The notes beneath the pieces were generated by a model, which saw only the letters and a list, made by a program, of their open reading frames with translations, was not told the origin of the DNA and did not search any database. From positions 7,316,001 to 7,380,000 of the forward strand of contig OU452204.1 of assembly GCA_911728435.2 (NCBI GenBank): a DNA stretch of 64,000 nt, read 5' to 3'. Position 1 is the stretch's first letter. Every line of letters starts with the position of its first letter. Made by a program: the position numbers and the translations under genes. The stretch comes from Apoderus coryli. Taxonomy: Eukaryota > Arthropoda > Insecta > Coleoptera > Attelabidae. Shown here one piece after another: positions 40,234 to 51,527 of the stretch.

Positions 40234-40540
40234 AAAGTGCAAAATAAATAACAAAAATGTTCACCAAAAAAAAAATATTTAACCCTAGAGAGGGCGCGCG
40301 CGGTCTCACAGACCGACAAGTTATTTGTTTCCAAATATTTCGCAAAAACATGGCAACATTGTATGCAGTTGCACAGTACCTGCCTTATTTAATGAGTTTA
40401 GCATTAGTACGTAATAGAAAATCAATTTGTGTAAAGGTGTTTAATTTTATTCCGTTTTTCGGTGCGTGAGACCGACGCGCCCTCTCTAGGGTTAAATATT
40501 TTTTTTTTGGTGAACATTTTTGTTATTTATTTTGCACTTT
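40234..40540. repeat. Inverted repeat with arms of about 78 bp around a TTAA element
   Basis: Left arm at about 40234-40312 and right arm at about 40463-40540 are nearly perfect reverse complements (AAAATAAATAACAAAAATGT, GTTCACCAAAA). The arms run through the TTAA sites of the inner piggyBac-type element, so host-like flanks are also duplicated and inverted. Confidence 0.8.
40283..40491. mobile_element. piggyBac-type non-autonomous element
   Basis: TTAA (40279-40282) is followed by CCCTAGAGAGGGCGCG and mirrored by CGCGCCCTCTCTAGGG followed by TTAA (40492-40495). TTAA targets and CCCT..AGGG ends are diagnostic of the piggyBac superfamily. Size is 209 bp, with CpG-rich ends in AT-rich DNA and no transposase. 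A third related end (CGCGCCTCCCGTAGGG-TTAA) is at about 40664-40683. Confidence 0.75.
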
Positions 40541-40683
40541 TTGACTATTATGAGATATAAACAAGTTCTGTTCAGTCGTTTTGTATGTAGCTATATGATT
40601 TTATGGATGAATTTGTTTGTCGGTCTACCAGACCGACGCGCCCCTTCTTGCTCCAAAATCCCACGCGCCTCCCGTAGGGTTAA

Positions 40684-41210
40684 ATACACTGTTAAAATAT
40701 TGGCAATCCTTATATTCCATTGCGTTACTTAATATAAAATTGCCAAATACCGTTTCAGCACAATGAACAGTTTCCAGATTGATATTTCCAGCAATGTTCT
40801 GAACATTAAAAAACAGAAGCAGCAATATGATGAAGATAGTGGAGCAACCTTATCGGCTATTGGTTCAGTAAATCAAACACGTAAAATGCCTTGAGGAAAC
40901 GATCCATTCAGTGTCAGATGCCACTGTTTGCTCAGCTAACCAAATCTCTTACAGAAAATGTATAAATCAAATAAGATTCGACCTTTTTAGATTTCTTCAC
41001 ATTTTGGACGAAGGCGATGAAGCTCGAACACCTGATTTTTGTTTAAAGTTGGGTGAGAAAATGGTGGCGGATCGATGGGTGTCCCGTTCAGCTTAATTGT
41101 AATTAAACTATTGAATAAAACAAATTACATTAATTACTAATAATTCATGTTTTTTTTTCTATAGATAATCAAGAGAATCGTCAATTTTCGGTTTTTTAAT
41201 TGAAAAGGTG
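40684..41210. other. Stretch after the piggyBac-type ends
   Basis: Short plus-strand frames (for example 40911-41096) may be remnants of a transposase, but no family motif is clear enough to name. Confidence 0.3.
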
Positions 41211-41214
41211 ACTA

Positions 41215-41978
41215 TGCACTCCAAGTTAGATTGTTCTCTAACTGTGAGACGTCCCAGTAGGATAAATAGTCTAAAATTTCATTTTTAGACAAAAAGTCAC
41301 TCTTCATAAAAACTTCTGCTTGTTTTGAAAAGACATACTTTAAATTTAAAAATACTACTACTACAGGGGAGTCGAAAAATAAAAAATCGTAAAATATTAT
41401 TAAGAGCAAACTACCTTTATTTTTCGTTTCGGAGAAAAGTGGCAAATGAAAAAAAATCCTATTCAAAGACTAATAATTATAAAGTTTTAGAATTTAATTA
41501 ATCAATTAATTAATGTCAACCAAACCTTAGATAAAGAAAGGAAATTTTATAAAAATTAAGTGTAAAAAATTATCCTATTCATTCAAAAACACCTCCCCGT
41601 ATTTGACGCATTTCTCAAACTGCCGCCTAATGTCATCAAAACTTATCTCTTCAAGCGAAATCCTTGGAACTGACCATAAAATCCTTTGTTTTGGAACAGC
41701 AATATTATTTTTAATGGGTTAGAATCAAATATCCCCAGGATGCAATTTTTTTGTATTGCCACTTTGCTCCAAAACGAAATTTAAAGGTAGCTTGCTCTCA
41801 ATAGCATTTCACGTTTTCTTTTATCTTCCCCTGTATAATATGTTCAAATTAAAAGTATGGCAATAGACTTTTCAAAACTAACAGAAACTTTTATGAAGAG
41901 TGGTTTTTTATCGAGACGAAATTTTTCGTCCACTTGTCCTCTTGGGACTTCTATCCGTGAACATACTGTAGAATTACA
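41215..41978. mobile_element. Nested inverted-repeat element (same arm family as 36.4 kb)
   Basis: The outer arms (AAAAAGTCACTCTTCATAAA at about 41295; inverse near 41900) match the arms at 36375-37985. Inside them, TA-CAGGGGAGTCG at 41363 and CTTCCCCTG-TA at 41830 bound an inner mariner-type unit of about 465 bp. Part of that unit (41600-41790, minus) decodes to a possible transposase C-terminus (FDDIRRQFEKCVKYGEVF), which is weak. Confidence 0.45.
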
Positions 41979-42103
41979 TAATTCATCTAAAATACTTTAT
42001 AAAGAGAAATAAAATAAAAATGTTAAAAGAAAAGGAACAATTGTTATATTTACTTGGATAGAGAATTTTATATCAAAAACGAATACATATATATACCCAT
42101 ATA

Positions 42104-42351
42104 CAGGGTGGGCCATAATAAAAAATAAGGAAGTTTATGTTTACCGAAAAACACCATTGGATATCTCGTAAAAACTGTTTTAAAAATGTATTAGTAGAAC
42201 CAAAATATATTCATAAATAGAGAAGTATCAACATATCAATGTGCAGTTTCAGGAATTCAGTATTTCACAAAATTTGAGCTCGGAGAATGTAGGATACTTT
42301 TTTCTCTCTCTCCTCTAGAAATCGGTGTTCCTATCAATTTGAACCACCCTG
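42104..42351. mobile_element. Mariner-type MITE, 248 bp
   Basis: Starts TA-CAGGGTGGGCC and ends GAACCACCCTG-TA. It shares its body (TTTATGAATAT, TTTGTGAAATACTGAATTCC in reverse) with 38379-38620 in the opposite orientation, so it is a deletion derivative of that transposase-bearing family. Confidence 0.7.
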
Positions 42352-42359
42352 TACAATAA

Positions 42360-42849
42360 TTTATAGTTTATTCAAATATCTTCACGCTATGTATTTCCAC
42401 ATGATAAGCAGCGATACCACAAAATTGGAGTTTCTTTCGCTCAAAGAAATTTGAAACGCTTAAAAAAATTTAACGGTTAAGAGAAAACTAAAAAAAAAAA
42501 CAAATCCTCTTTGATCAAGCCCTGTGTTTCAGTAAATCAATAGGTACATTACTGAGTAGTTGTTTATTTAATGAACATTAGCTAACTGTAAGGTTAGTCA
42601 TTTAATGCATCATATGTAAATATCGTTGTAAGTCAATTCACACAGTATTATAGTATGTAATGACTAACTCTAAAGGAATTTTTTACTATATAATTTTCAT
42701 GGTTTCAATTAAATTTTAATTGAAATACAACCAAATAAACAAAATATTATTAGTTTTTGTTGCGTGAGTAAAGTAATATTTGTGTAATGAAATCATGCTA
42801 CAACCTAGAATAGGTATATTATTAAATCTGCCAATTTGCTTCGCACATT
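42360..42849. other. Intergenic stretch, nothing recognised
   Basis: AT-rich, without ORFs or named repeats. Confidence 0.35.
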
Positions 42850-43622
42850 TTTACAAACTACAACAGAATCCGAGATCTGCAGAGTGTCCTTGATAGAGTG
42901 GTACATTCATGCGAACAGTTCGGCCTTAAATTAAACATCACAAAAACCAAGTTTATGATTGTCAGCAGACGAAATATAAACACTCAGCTATGGATTGGAC
43001 AGAATCGAGTCGAAAGAACGGAGAAGATAGTATATCTAGGACAACTACTAAGCGACGACTGGGATCATTCAAAAGAGATAAAAAGAAGAATTGAGATTGC
43101 GAGAAACACCTTTATACGCATGAAAAAGATACTCTGCGGACGCGATCTTAACTTAACGTTGAAAATGAGAATGGTCCGCTGTTATGTGTTTTCTGTTCTT
43201 CTGTATGGAGTTGAGTCGTGGACACTTACAGAGAATACCTCGAAAAAACTTGAGGCCTTCGAACTATAGACGTACAGAAGAATGTTAAGAATAAGCTGGA
43301 TTGACCATGTCACCAATGTCGAAGTAATTAAAAGAATGGGAAAGGATAAAGAAGTCATTAATACAGTAAAGACCAGAAAGCTCTCCTACTTTGGACACGT
43401 AATGAGACACCCTGAAATATATAATATATCACATCTAGTACTTCAGCGAAAGATAGAAGGTAAACGCGGGCCGGGCAGAAGACGCATCTCTTGGTTACAA
43501 AACTTGAGGCAGTGGTTTGGCCAATCAACATCAGGACTGTTCAGAGCGGCTGTCAGCAAGGTGAAAATTGTCAACATGATCGCCAACATTCGTTAAACGA
43601 ATACGGCACTATAAGAAGAAGA
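42850..43622 (+). mobile_element. RTE-like LINE fragment, second copy
   Basis: 5'-truncated copy of the family at 5680-7932, starting just after the YADD motif (DLQSVLDRVVHSCEQFGLKL). The frame is open from 42850 except for a TAG at 43267-43269, where the related copy has Trp. It continues with [27 protein letters not shown] and MIANIR. It ends in AAGAAGAAGAC. One nonsense mutation separates two otherwise open parts. Confidence 0.8.
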
Positions 43623-45026
43623 CAACATGTAGAAACATTCACAGTCTAACCAAACCCAACGATGATGAGGCTGATCGACTCCTTGGGATCTAAAAGAAAG
43701 ACGGATCCGCGTAAAAATTGGGCAACATCTCTCGGAGCCCAAGACACTGGAGGCGGAGGTGTCGCAAGGCTCAGTCGTCTCACCCTTTGATCGCCATCTA
43801 CACCAGCGACACACCCAGAATGCAGCCCAACGCTAGCGCTCTACGCGGACGACACAGCATTGGTAGCTAGTAGCCGTAGTCCAGAACTGGTCACTAGATA
43901 TCTTCAAAATGCTGCCAATGACTTCATGGAATTGTGTAATGGAGAAGAATCAGTGCACACGATCACCTCGACATAGATACTGCAAAGTACCTTGGAATAA
44001 CTTTGGACAGAAGCATGACATTGAGACAACATCGAAAAGAGCATCACGAATGCCAAAAGCATATTGTCGAAGCTCCAGGCGATGGTATGTGGAAGACACA
44101 AACAAACAAATCAACGAACAAAGCCATCCGGACAGCAGTGGATGCTTCGTGGTTTGTGTCAAACGTACAGATCAAAAGGAACCTGAACCTCACCGCCCTT
44201 CGGGACGTAATGAGGAACAGAGCTCAGAAGGTCTGTATAGTGGCCGAAGCCCACGAGAACCCTCTCGTCAGACAAGCATTCGACTACGATGAGGATGCAA
44301 GCGTCCAAGAGGTCAATTATTACCCTGATGTAATCAGAGAGAAGACAGCAGTCCAACTAGAAAAAAAAAACGGTAAATGATTTTTTTTTTAATTATATTT
44401 TAGTAAATGAAAAATAATTTAATAGCAAAGCGGACTAAAATATTGGTTTTACCTACACGAGGAATTTTGTTTAATTTAACAGGGCCTCAGTCCCATTCAA
44501 TAGAACCAGACCGAGGCATGTGTCGACAGACACTGACGAATTTGTCTCGCTCTTGTTATGAGCTCGTCAGAGTACCATAGTCGTTGCCCATCTACAAATA
44601 TCAGCCTGCATTTAAGCACAATAGGATACACAACAGTAGACACATGTAAACACGTCTCATCTACATGTACATAGTAATGCATTTCCTATACCATGCAGAG
44701 GCCGAACATACTCAATGTCATTAAATTATTTTTCATTCATTTAATATATTTACGGACATGAAATCCTTTTAATTATATTTTAGTGTTTTGTAGACATATC
44801 CACAAGATGACCCCAATAAGGAGAAAGCACACGCAACGGGAGATGGGCACAACACCACTAGAAGACAACTCAAAAGACGACATGGGTAAAGAGTTTAAAA
44901 CCCGAGCCTTACTACAAAGATAAGGAAGAGGTTTAGTTTGGGTTAGAGTCCCACACTACCTAGGGAAGCGGTAAGCAACAACCCCCAAGGTTTCATGATT
45001 TCTTTTCATTGGCAAAAAAAAAAAAC
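43623..45026 (+). mobile_element. Decayed jockey-type LINE with poly(A), interrupted by a retroposon
   Basis: YADDTALVASS near 43840, KYLGITL near 43990, and SWFVSNVQIKRNLNLTALRD with AEAHENPLVRQAF (44145-44290) match the jockey RT and C-terminus. Frames shift repeatedly. The 3' UTR continues after the insertion at 44405-44770 and ends in a poly(A) run near 45015-45026. The poly(A) tail distinguishes it from the (ATT)n-tailed LINEs elsewhere in the window. Confidence 0.6.
44405..44770. mobile_element. Penelope-like retroposon, second copy, 14-bp target duplication
   Basis: Flanked by AATTATATTTTAGT at 44391-44404 and 44771-44784. It shares with 16141-16714 the AGCGGAC..TTGGTTTTACC start, the AGACCGAGGCATG segment, the ribozyme core region and the terminal TTTACGGACATGAAATCCTT extension. 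The minus-strand core reads CTGACGA, GCTC-ATAACAA-GAGC, then GAGA instead of GAAA, so this ribozyme copy is probably dead. The stem II loop has changed while the stem is kept. Confidence 0.65.
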
Positions 45027-45029
45027 AAA

Positions 45030-46050
45030 CAAAATCCAGTGCACAAAGCATGTAGCAATCATAATCGGGATGAGATATACGGTCGGCAAAAATAAAGTCA
45101 CGTATGGATATAATCTTCGGCCTGACGAAGGAAACGTCTAGGCTACCCACCATTCTTCTTTGGTTTGACCTGAAACTGTTATGCTTTAACATCATCGTCA
45201 GAGTCGCCTCTGTTATATGCAGATCCAGGGGCGAGAAAAATAACAACACTTTCTTGTTAGAGCTAGAAGCCGTACAAAGACTTTTAGTCGAATGATAGTT
45301 CCTTAAAACATTTGAAAGGTGATTACTGAAGCATCATACAATTTGCATGTCTAAAGCTCAAATCATATAAGTAGGTAAATTTCTACAGTATATCTAGAAA
45401 TCGATAATTAATTAGGAGGGAAGAGGATAAGTCAATTTTAATTACGTGAGTCGCATCAAATTTTCTTACAAACAATATGAATAAAATTATCGCAAAATAT
45501 ACCTTATTCTCTCGTACTTCAATATATAGTTAAAAATACTCTTAATTCATCTCAAAAAGAAGCTCGGCAAATACAGCAACTTTAAATAGTAAAATAAATC
45601 GGAGTTCAAGGCGGATATGCGTAGTAGTAATTTAATTTTTGGCTACTCCACAAACTGTTCTTGTCGCTGCGCTGTCTATGAAGCATTGTCAGCACCGAGT
45701 TTTTTAATATTATTCTACGCGAGAGGTTCCACTCATCGATCGATATGAGTTGAGATAATTTATCTCCTTATAAATAATTCCAAGATAACACTATAACGTC
45801 TATACAGTGAACACCAAATTCGATACAAGTTGAAGGAACATTTTTTGAAAGAAACGCTTGCACAAGTCCTTTTTCACCTAAAGTCAACGTGTGTCGAGGT
45901 ATTTACGGTTGAATAGCACAGTACGCACTCATAAAAAAATATTTATTTTTTTTCTGAAGTAATCCATAACGACGAGCAGCGGGATGTATTTATAAATCAA
46001 AGGCGTCTGCTCCACAAAATACCTTTATATAAATCTTTAATTTAGCCATT
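45030..46050. other. Intergenic stretch with one repeat arm
   Basis: No gene recognised. Opposing frames around 44956-45295 are not convincing. The segment at about 45805-45900 (TA-CAGTGAACACC .. AAAGAAACGCTTGCACA) is inverted at about 48769-48857, giving a possible 3-kb TIR pair. Confidence 0.4.
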
Positions 46051-46051
46051 C

Positions 46052-47400
46052 ATGTTTATTTATTTATTTTATTTTAAGATACACTACCCAGACAGATATA
46101 ATCCAATTAAAGGGCAGGAAAAATTACAGTAAATTCTTAATATCTAAAACTAAATTTATATTCTGAGAAATATATTTTTATACAAGACAAAGTTGAATCA
46201 AAAATATCAATTTGCTCGGACACAGAGTTATAGAATATGAAAATTTGACAGTGTTTATTTTCCGTGTATAGGACACACACTAAAACATTTATCAATATTC
46301 AGATAAAGATTATTACGGACACACCACTCATATACAACATTTAAATCGTCCTGAAGATGAGAACAATCTTCAGTACTATTAATGACAGAATATACTTTGA
46401 ACTATTTGTCAAGCCACTAGAAATATCATCGATAAAACACAGGAACAACAATGGTCCAAGGACAGAGCCCTGGAGAACACCAGATGATACTTTAAAATTT
46501 GCATACTGAAATCTATCCTTCAGATACGACTTCAAAAGCAGCAGTAAATTATAAGATAATCCATAACGACACAGATTATGCAATAGAATACAATGATGAA
46601 GTCTATCAAAGGCTTTAGAAAAATCAGTGTAGATTACATCTACCTGACCGCCGTTATCAAGTCGCTCAGTTAAAACCAATACCGATAAAATCTGACGCCT
46701 AACATGGCTCATAATAATATCACGGAGCACAAATTCAAAAACTTTAGAAAAACACGACTGTATGGAAATTGGTCTATAATTTGAAATATCCTGTTTATCT
46801 CCCTTCTTATGAACCGGCGTTACTCTAGAAGATTTCCAATCAGAGGGGACACTACACGATCGCAAAGAAACATTGAATATTGCACACAATGGTTTAGCAA
46901 ACACAGTGGCACAATCCCTAATTACAAAAGACCATCAGGACCCGATGTAAATTTAGCTTTTAACCTTCTCAAAGCTCCATAGACCTCCGTCTCAGTAATC
47001 ACGCGATCCGGTAAATGAGACACATTCACAACATCAAACAATCCCTGATCATGATCAATATCAAATGCTTGAGATGCAACGTATGATGTGTTGAAAAATT
47101 CCGCAAATTTATTCACAAGTTCCTGCGGGTCATCAATATTATTACCATTGTAAGTCATACTACCAGGCAATCGCCCAGATTTGCTTCTGGAATTGATAAA
47201 AGACCAAAACTTGTTAGGATCACTACTCAAATCTACGCTCAGTATCACGCAAATACACCCTGTAAGAGGAACTCACCTCAGTTTTTGTATTGTGACGCAG
47301 AACTCTAAAATCATTGAAAAATTGAGGATCCCCGGATTTATATTTTTTGCAACTATAATTCATCCTCAGTGGCATTAATAAATCTTATATAGATGTCGTA
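46052..47400 (-). mobile_element. Jockey-like LINE with (AAAT)n tail, truncated at both ends
   Basis: On the minus strand, 47248-46922 encodes the pre-RT region (FWSFINSRSKSGRLPGSM, LKAKFTSGPDGLL) and 46904-46341 encodes the RT core (VTPVHKKGDKQDISNYRPIS, YTDFSKAFDRLHH, SGVLQGSVLGPLLF). One stop separates the two frames. Sequence after the ISSGLTN block is lost, and the element ends in an (AAAT)n tail at about 46056-46078. The 5' end near 47400 is approximate. Confidence 0.75.
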
Positions 47401-47404
47401 CAAT

Positions 47405-48060
47405 TGATATTAAGGTTTAAACGTATATACATACTAAAATATAGAAATAGGATATGATTAGATTGAATAGGTTATACAATGTTGACAAGCCAATTAACAT
47501 TTTGTGAAAAAAATTTCTAGCAATAAAACGTAAGGGTATTCGTTAAAATTATTAAACAAGTTTCGTACTAATTTAACATCATTATGTTGACAACACAAAG
47601 TTATTGTAAGAGTTATTGGGAAAGTTTTCTTTTTGTCAAACATTTCAGAATTATTAAAAGATTTGATAGAAAATTACCTCTGTTGCTTGACTCAAATAAA
47701 TATCAAATGAGGTGCGTATTAGAATTAAAATTATATGGAACATTATGTTAATAAACATAGAAATTAGTTGAAATAAGCTATAATCTACAAACAAAGTAAT
47801 TTTGAAGAGGTGTTCAAGCCAAATCGCTTAAAACACAACAAAATAATTAAACTTTCATATTATATGTTTTTCTATGTCTTTAAATGCCTTAATAATGTGT
47901 TCAATCATAATTTGAAAATTTAGTATATTGCAAAAGCTGTTTTTTAATTTAAAAATGCACGGGTAAATTTCCTGGTAATAACAAAAGTAGCATCGGTATA
48001 AAAAACCACCATAGCAACGCCGGCAATACAATTAAACCAATTGACAGTTTATTATTATTA
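47405..48060 (+). other. Upstream region of a possible gene, part of a repeat
   Basis: AT-rich. From about 47880 the sequence is repeated, inverted, at 57000-57360 (CACCATAGCAACGCCG, TTTCCTGGTAATRACAAAAG, AATTGACAGTTT). It may be a repeat that carries the first exon described next. Confidence 0.45.
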
Positions 48061-48108
48061 TTAAGTTATTTCGCTAATTTCAAAGTTTTCAAAGCTATTT
48101 ATATAATG

Positions 48109-48203
48109 AAAAACAGTGATAGTGAATATAGTTTAACACCACCTAGTCAATTTAATTCTTTTAACTCATCGCATTTAGGCTTACGCCAACAGGGTGAGCA
48201 TAG
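48109..48203 (+). CDS. Possible first coding exon, product unknown
   Basis: The ATG at 48106-48108 or nearby opens a frame MKNSDSEYSLTPPSQFNSFN continuing through NSSHLGLRQQGEH to a strong donor AG|GTAAGT at 48203-48204. A degenerate inverted copy at about 57050-57080 keeps NSDSED. I do not recognise the protein and found no second exon in the window. A Ser/acidic start of this sort could belong to a domesticated or mobile tyrosine-recombinase-like gene, but that is speculation. The exact start may be a few bases off. Confidence 0.35.
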
Positions 48204-48204
48204 G

Positions 48205-49288
48205 TAAGTTTCGAAAACCAAACATTTTCCAAAAAATTATGCTGTTTAATCAAAAGCAAATAAATAATAATAATGAAAACATGTTTTTTTGTATGGATTG
48301 CGTTACTAGAGGGTGGTTAGGGGTAAGTATCAGGGTTTATGGGTTGTTGGATATGGTTGGTGTTGTACAGGATGTAGCTAGGGATAAAAAAGGAAGAAGA
48401 AGATAATTGTGTTACTGTTGTTAGGGTGCCAGGTTAGCAGGTTAGGATAACGTTACAAAATTTGTAAGGTTATGTAAGAAAATATGGGGTACATGCCAGT
48501 AAAGGACTGGAAAGTGTGTGTGTGTGTATTAAGTCTTAATGTTAAAAGACAACTCTAGTTCCTTGAATATTGTTGGAGGCAAAAACCCTTTTATTTGAGT
48601 GCATGAATGCCCCTACATAAATGATTGGATAACATTTGGTGGCTTTAATTGTGTCATTCATGGTAAGACTGATAAAAGTGTGTTTTATTAAGTGTTTCGA
48701 ATAGAGTTCGCTAATGGTAGAGACTATGGATAGTGGTTAGGCTTGGCAAGGCTAACTTAACTTAAAATCAAAAGCGACATGTGCGAGCGTTTCTTTCAAA
48801 AATGTTCTCCTCAAATTTTATCGAATTTATGCATGACTTTTCGCCCTCACTGTATATTTTTATCATTTTCGTTACGTTTTTTATCTAAATTAAATAAAAC
48901 ATAAAATAAATTTAAGTTTTATAGTCTGATCTGATAAAAAATATAACCTAACCACACCTTACGCGGACACAACCATAAAAATTCAACAAATTTCTGTTTA
49001 CACAAAAATTTGCACTGAAAAGGGTTATAATATTTCCTAAATAATATTTTGAAATTAAGAATAAACCAGTCCAATAAATATTATTGAATAAAACATTGTT
49101 CCTCATTACAGTTTATATCTAAAATCTTTCGAAACGCCTTTTCTAATTGTGAAATATGCCATTTTACCAATTAACACCTAACTTTTCGTTGGCAAACTAT
49201 ATTTCAATAATTTTATTAATGCTGTTTACTATGGACCAGTTTTGTCCTAAAATTTTCAAACTCGAAATTCTCGAAAACCTTTAAGTCT
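48205..49288. other. Intron or intergenic stretch, nothing firm
   Basis: No convincing exon follows the donor. A (GT)n-like run lies at about 48518-48530. About 48769-48857 is the inverted arm matching 45805-45900, ending TCACTG-TA. Confidence 0.35.
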
Positions 49289-49575
49289 TTCGAGAAAAAA
49301 GAAGTATGCCTTTTTTATGTAGAAAACTTTATTTTATCACATTTTTGACGCAAAATGAATAAAAATCACAAGAAAAAAAAGTTAGGTTATAATTAAGGCA
49401 AGGGTCCCCCCGTTTACCCGCCTATGGTCATCCTTTTTTATTCAATTTCATGTCAGTTTACGACATTAACCTAGGTGAATAAATATGCTACATGGGGTAA
49501 ATTCATCTTTACCCGTTTCGAAAATATTTCAAAAAAATCGTCCTCAGGCAGTCATCTTTAAGACCCTGTATCTTT
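49289..49575 (+). repeat. Dispersed repeat family A, copy 2
   Basis: Closely matches 11520-11815 along its length, including AAGGCAAGGGTCC, GTTTACCCGCCTATGGTCAT and CATGTCAGTTTACGACATT, and ends AGACCCTGTATCTT. Confidence 0.65.
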
Positions 49576-49754
49576 GTAAATAAAGTCAAGTGATACATCA
49601 TTTTAAAGCATTTTTTATCTGCTTTACAGCGATAGGTCACTTTTGACATTTGCCCCCATAATTCTCGAGAAAATAACGTTTAAAATGTAAGCAGTTACTT
49701 AGTTGGAACGTATATACATAATATATAACAAATAAAATACAATATTTATTCCAC

Positions 49755-50020
49755 GTCTCCGTTGGGTCATTGGTAGGGCGTTCGCTTCGCGTGCTGAAGG
49801 TTACGGGTTCAAGTTCTATCTGTGGCAAAACTTTTTTTTCTTGAATTTTTGAATGAAGTTTGTTACGTTAGTTTATTGGAAATAATCAAAATAATACAAT
49901 TATAATAATAATAATAATTAAAATTCTGTTTCGTTACGCAGGTCATATTATTTTTGATTATATTATAACTTGTCGGGAAAGTTTTGGGGTGACACAACCG
50001 ATTTTTTTAGTTATAAAACG
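49755..50020 (+). mobile_element. tRNA-derived SINE, copy 1
   Basis: The head (49755-49830) resembles a tRNA: an A-box-like GGGTCATTGGTAGGGCGTTC and a B-box GGGTTCAAGTTCTA, ending in CTGTGGCA and a T run. The acceptor strands do not pair, so it is not a functional tRNA gene. The tail (GTTAGTTTATTGGAAATAAT, ATACAATTATAATAATAATA, CGTTACGCAGGTCATATT, GGGAAAGTTTTGGGGTGACA) is shared with 53670-53790. Confidence 0.65.
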
Positions 50021-50024
50021 TATG

Positions 50025-51495
50025 ACAAGTTTAGTTAAGTGATGAACAAGATCAATTTAGATTGTGAAACCTAGTTGGTATTAAAAAATCTAATTCAGAT
50101 TCATCTATACTGAATTAAAGTAGATATAGGTTCTCATTTTAACACGCTTTTAAAAAATGAACACGCTTTCCGAATAGTAAATAGGTTAGGTAGGTAGTTT
50201 TAAGAAGTAATATAAAACTTTCAACTATCACTACTTGATGATAAAAAAAATCAGCATCTAAAAGTTTTATGTATTAATATTCGGACAGCGTATATTAAAA
50301 CTAACCTGAACAAATCCCAAAGTGATAACTGCATTTCCAAACAATATTGCTATTTTTTATCGGTTTACTTAACATTAAGTAGGTAATAACAAAAGCTAAA
50401 TCGTTAAGTACTGGAATTACTTAGTTAATCGTCTTAATTCAAACAAAAATCACAACTGTACTACTAAGTGTTCACATTAAGACTAAACAAGTAATTAAAA
50501 TATATTTTAGTATCTAAGTAATAACATTAGATGGCATAGTTTGCTATTACATTAATCATTGTCGATAAGAACTTCACAAACGATGCGTGCTACCAATGCT
50601 TGGTAGATATTTTTTAATTATTTATTGTATAAACATTTCTTTATCAAAGTTCGTTCTTCTTGTAGCCTCGTAAATACCGCATTCAAGAATTACTCTAAAC
50701 GATAAATTATCTTAGATTTATAAACGTTTGATAAAAAATAATAAACATTTTTGGCAATATTTATATTTTGTATTATTAGTTAAATATATGTTAATAAAAA
50801 TTGTTTTCTCTGGTCTTCAACATCGACATTGTGATGATACTTATTTTATACGGTAAAATCTGAGGCCATGGAAGCAATTTTTTTTTCGTCAATAATTTTT
50901 ATTAAGTTGCCCTTCGAACGCCACTGGACTAATAATTTTGAACTAGTTAGGGCCACAGATCTAGAAACATTATCTGAAATTTCATTCATAATTCACATTT
51001 GTTTACAATCAGACATAAGTTGGCAGTTGATATATAAGATAGAAAAGGACAGATAGAAAAAACGGCAACGTTGTACCAGGTTCGTCGTTTCGATTTCGTT
51101 TTATGTACCAGTGGCGTACGGTTTTAAACGAATTCTTTATACTTTAATTAGGCGATAGATGTTCACTAAAGTGATATAAAGCAATGATAAATTGTAGGTT
51201 TTTAAAATAACGTTTTTTTTTTGGTTTATGATTCATTATGATTTAGGATAAAAATATATTTTATCTTATGATTATTACCGTATCTAATTCTAAATATCTT
51301 TAGACTATGATGGTTGTTGAAAACAATGTCGAGCCTCGGTAATTTATTGAAACTCGTTCTAACACTGCCTCATGGGTTGGTGTGTATTTGCTGGTTCGCA
51401 AGTATTTTCATAAATAAATAACATTGAAACACATCATCAAATAACTTTTAAATTTAATATAATTAATTTAAATAAAATATATACATTTAATGAAC
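50025..51495. other. Intergenic stretch
   Basis: AT-rich. Contains a partial family B copy at 50880-50960 and another CAGTGGCGTACGG start at about 51111. No gene recognised. Confidence 0.4.
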
Positions 51496-51527
51496 GTTTT
51501 TTTATGATCAGGATTGAACGGCTGTTA

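Noticed and set aside
40257..40732. Short ORFs at 40257-40469 and 40520-40732
   Set aside because: They overlap the piggyBac-type inverted repeats and have no domains.
44956..45295. Overlapping ORFs on both strands near a poly(A) end
   Set aside because: Both strands are open over the same stretch without recognisable motifs; more likely LINE flank or chance.
49755..49830. tRNA gene on the plus strand
   Set aside because: A- and B-box-like sequences exist, but the acceptor strands do not pair and the downstream sequence is shared with another SINE copy.
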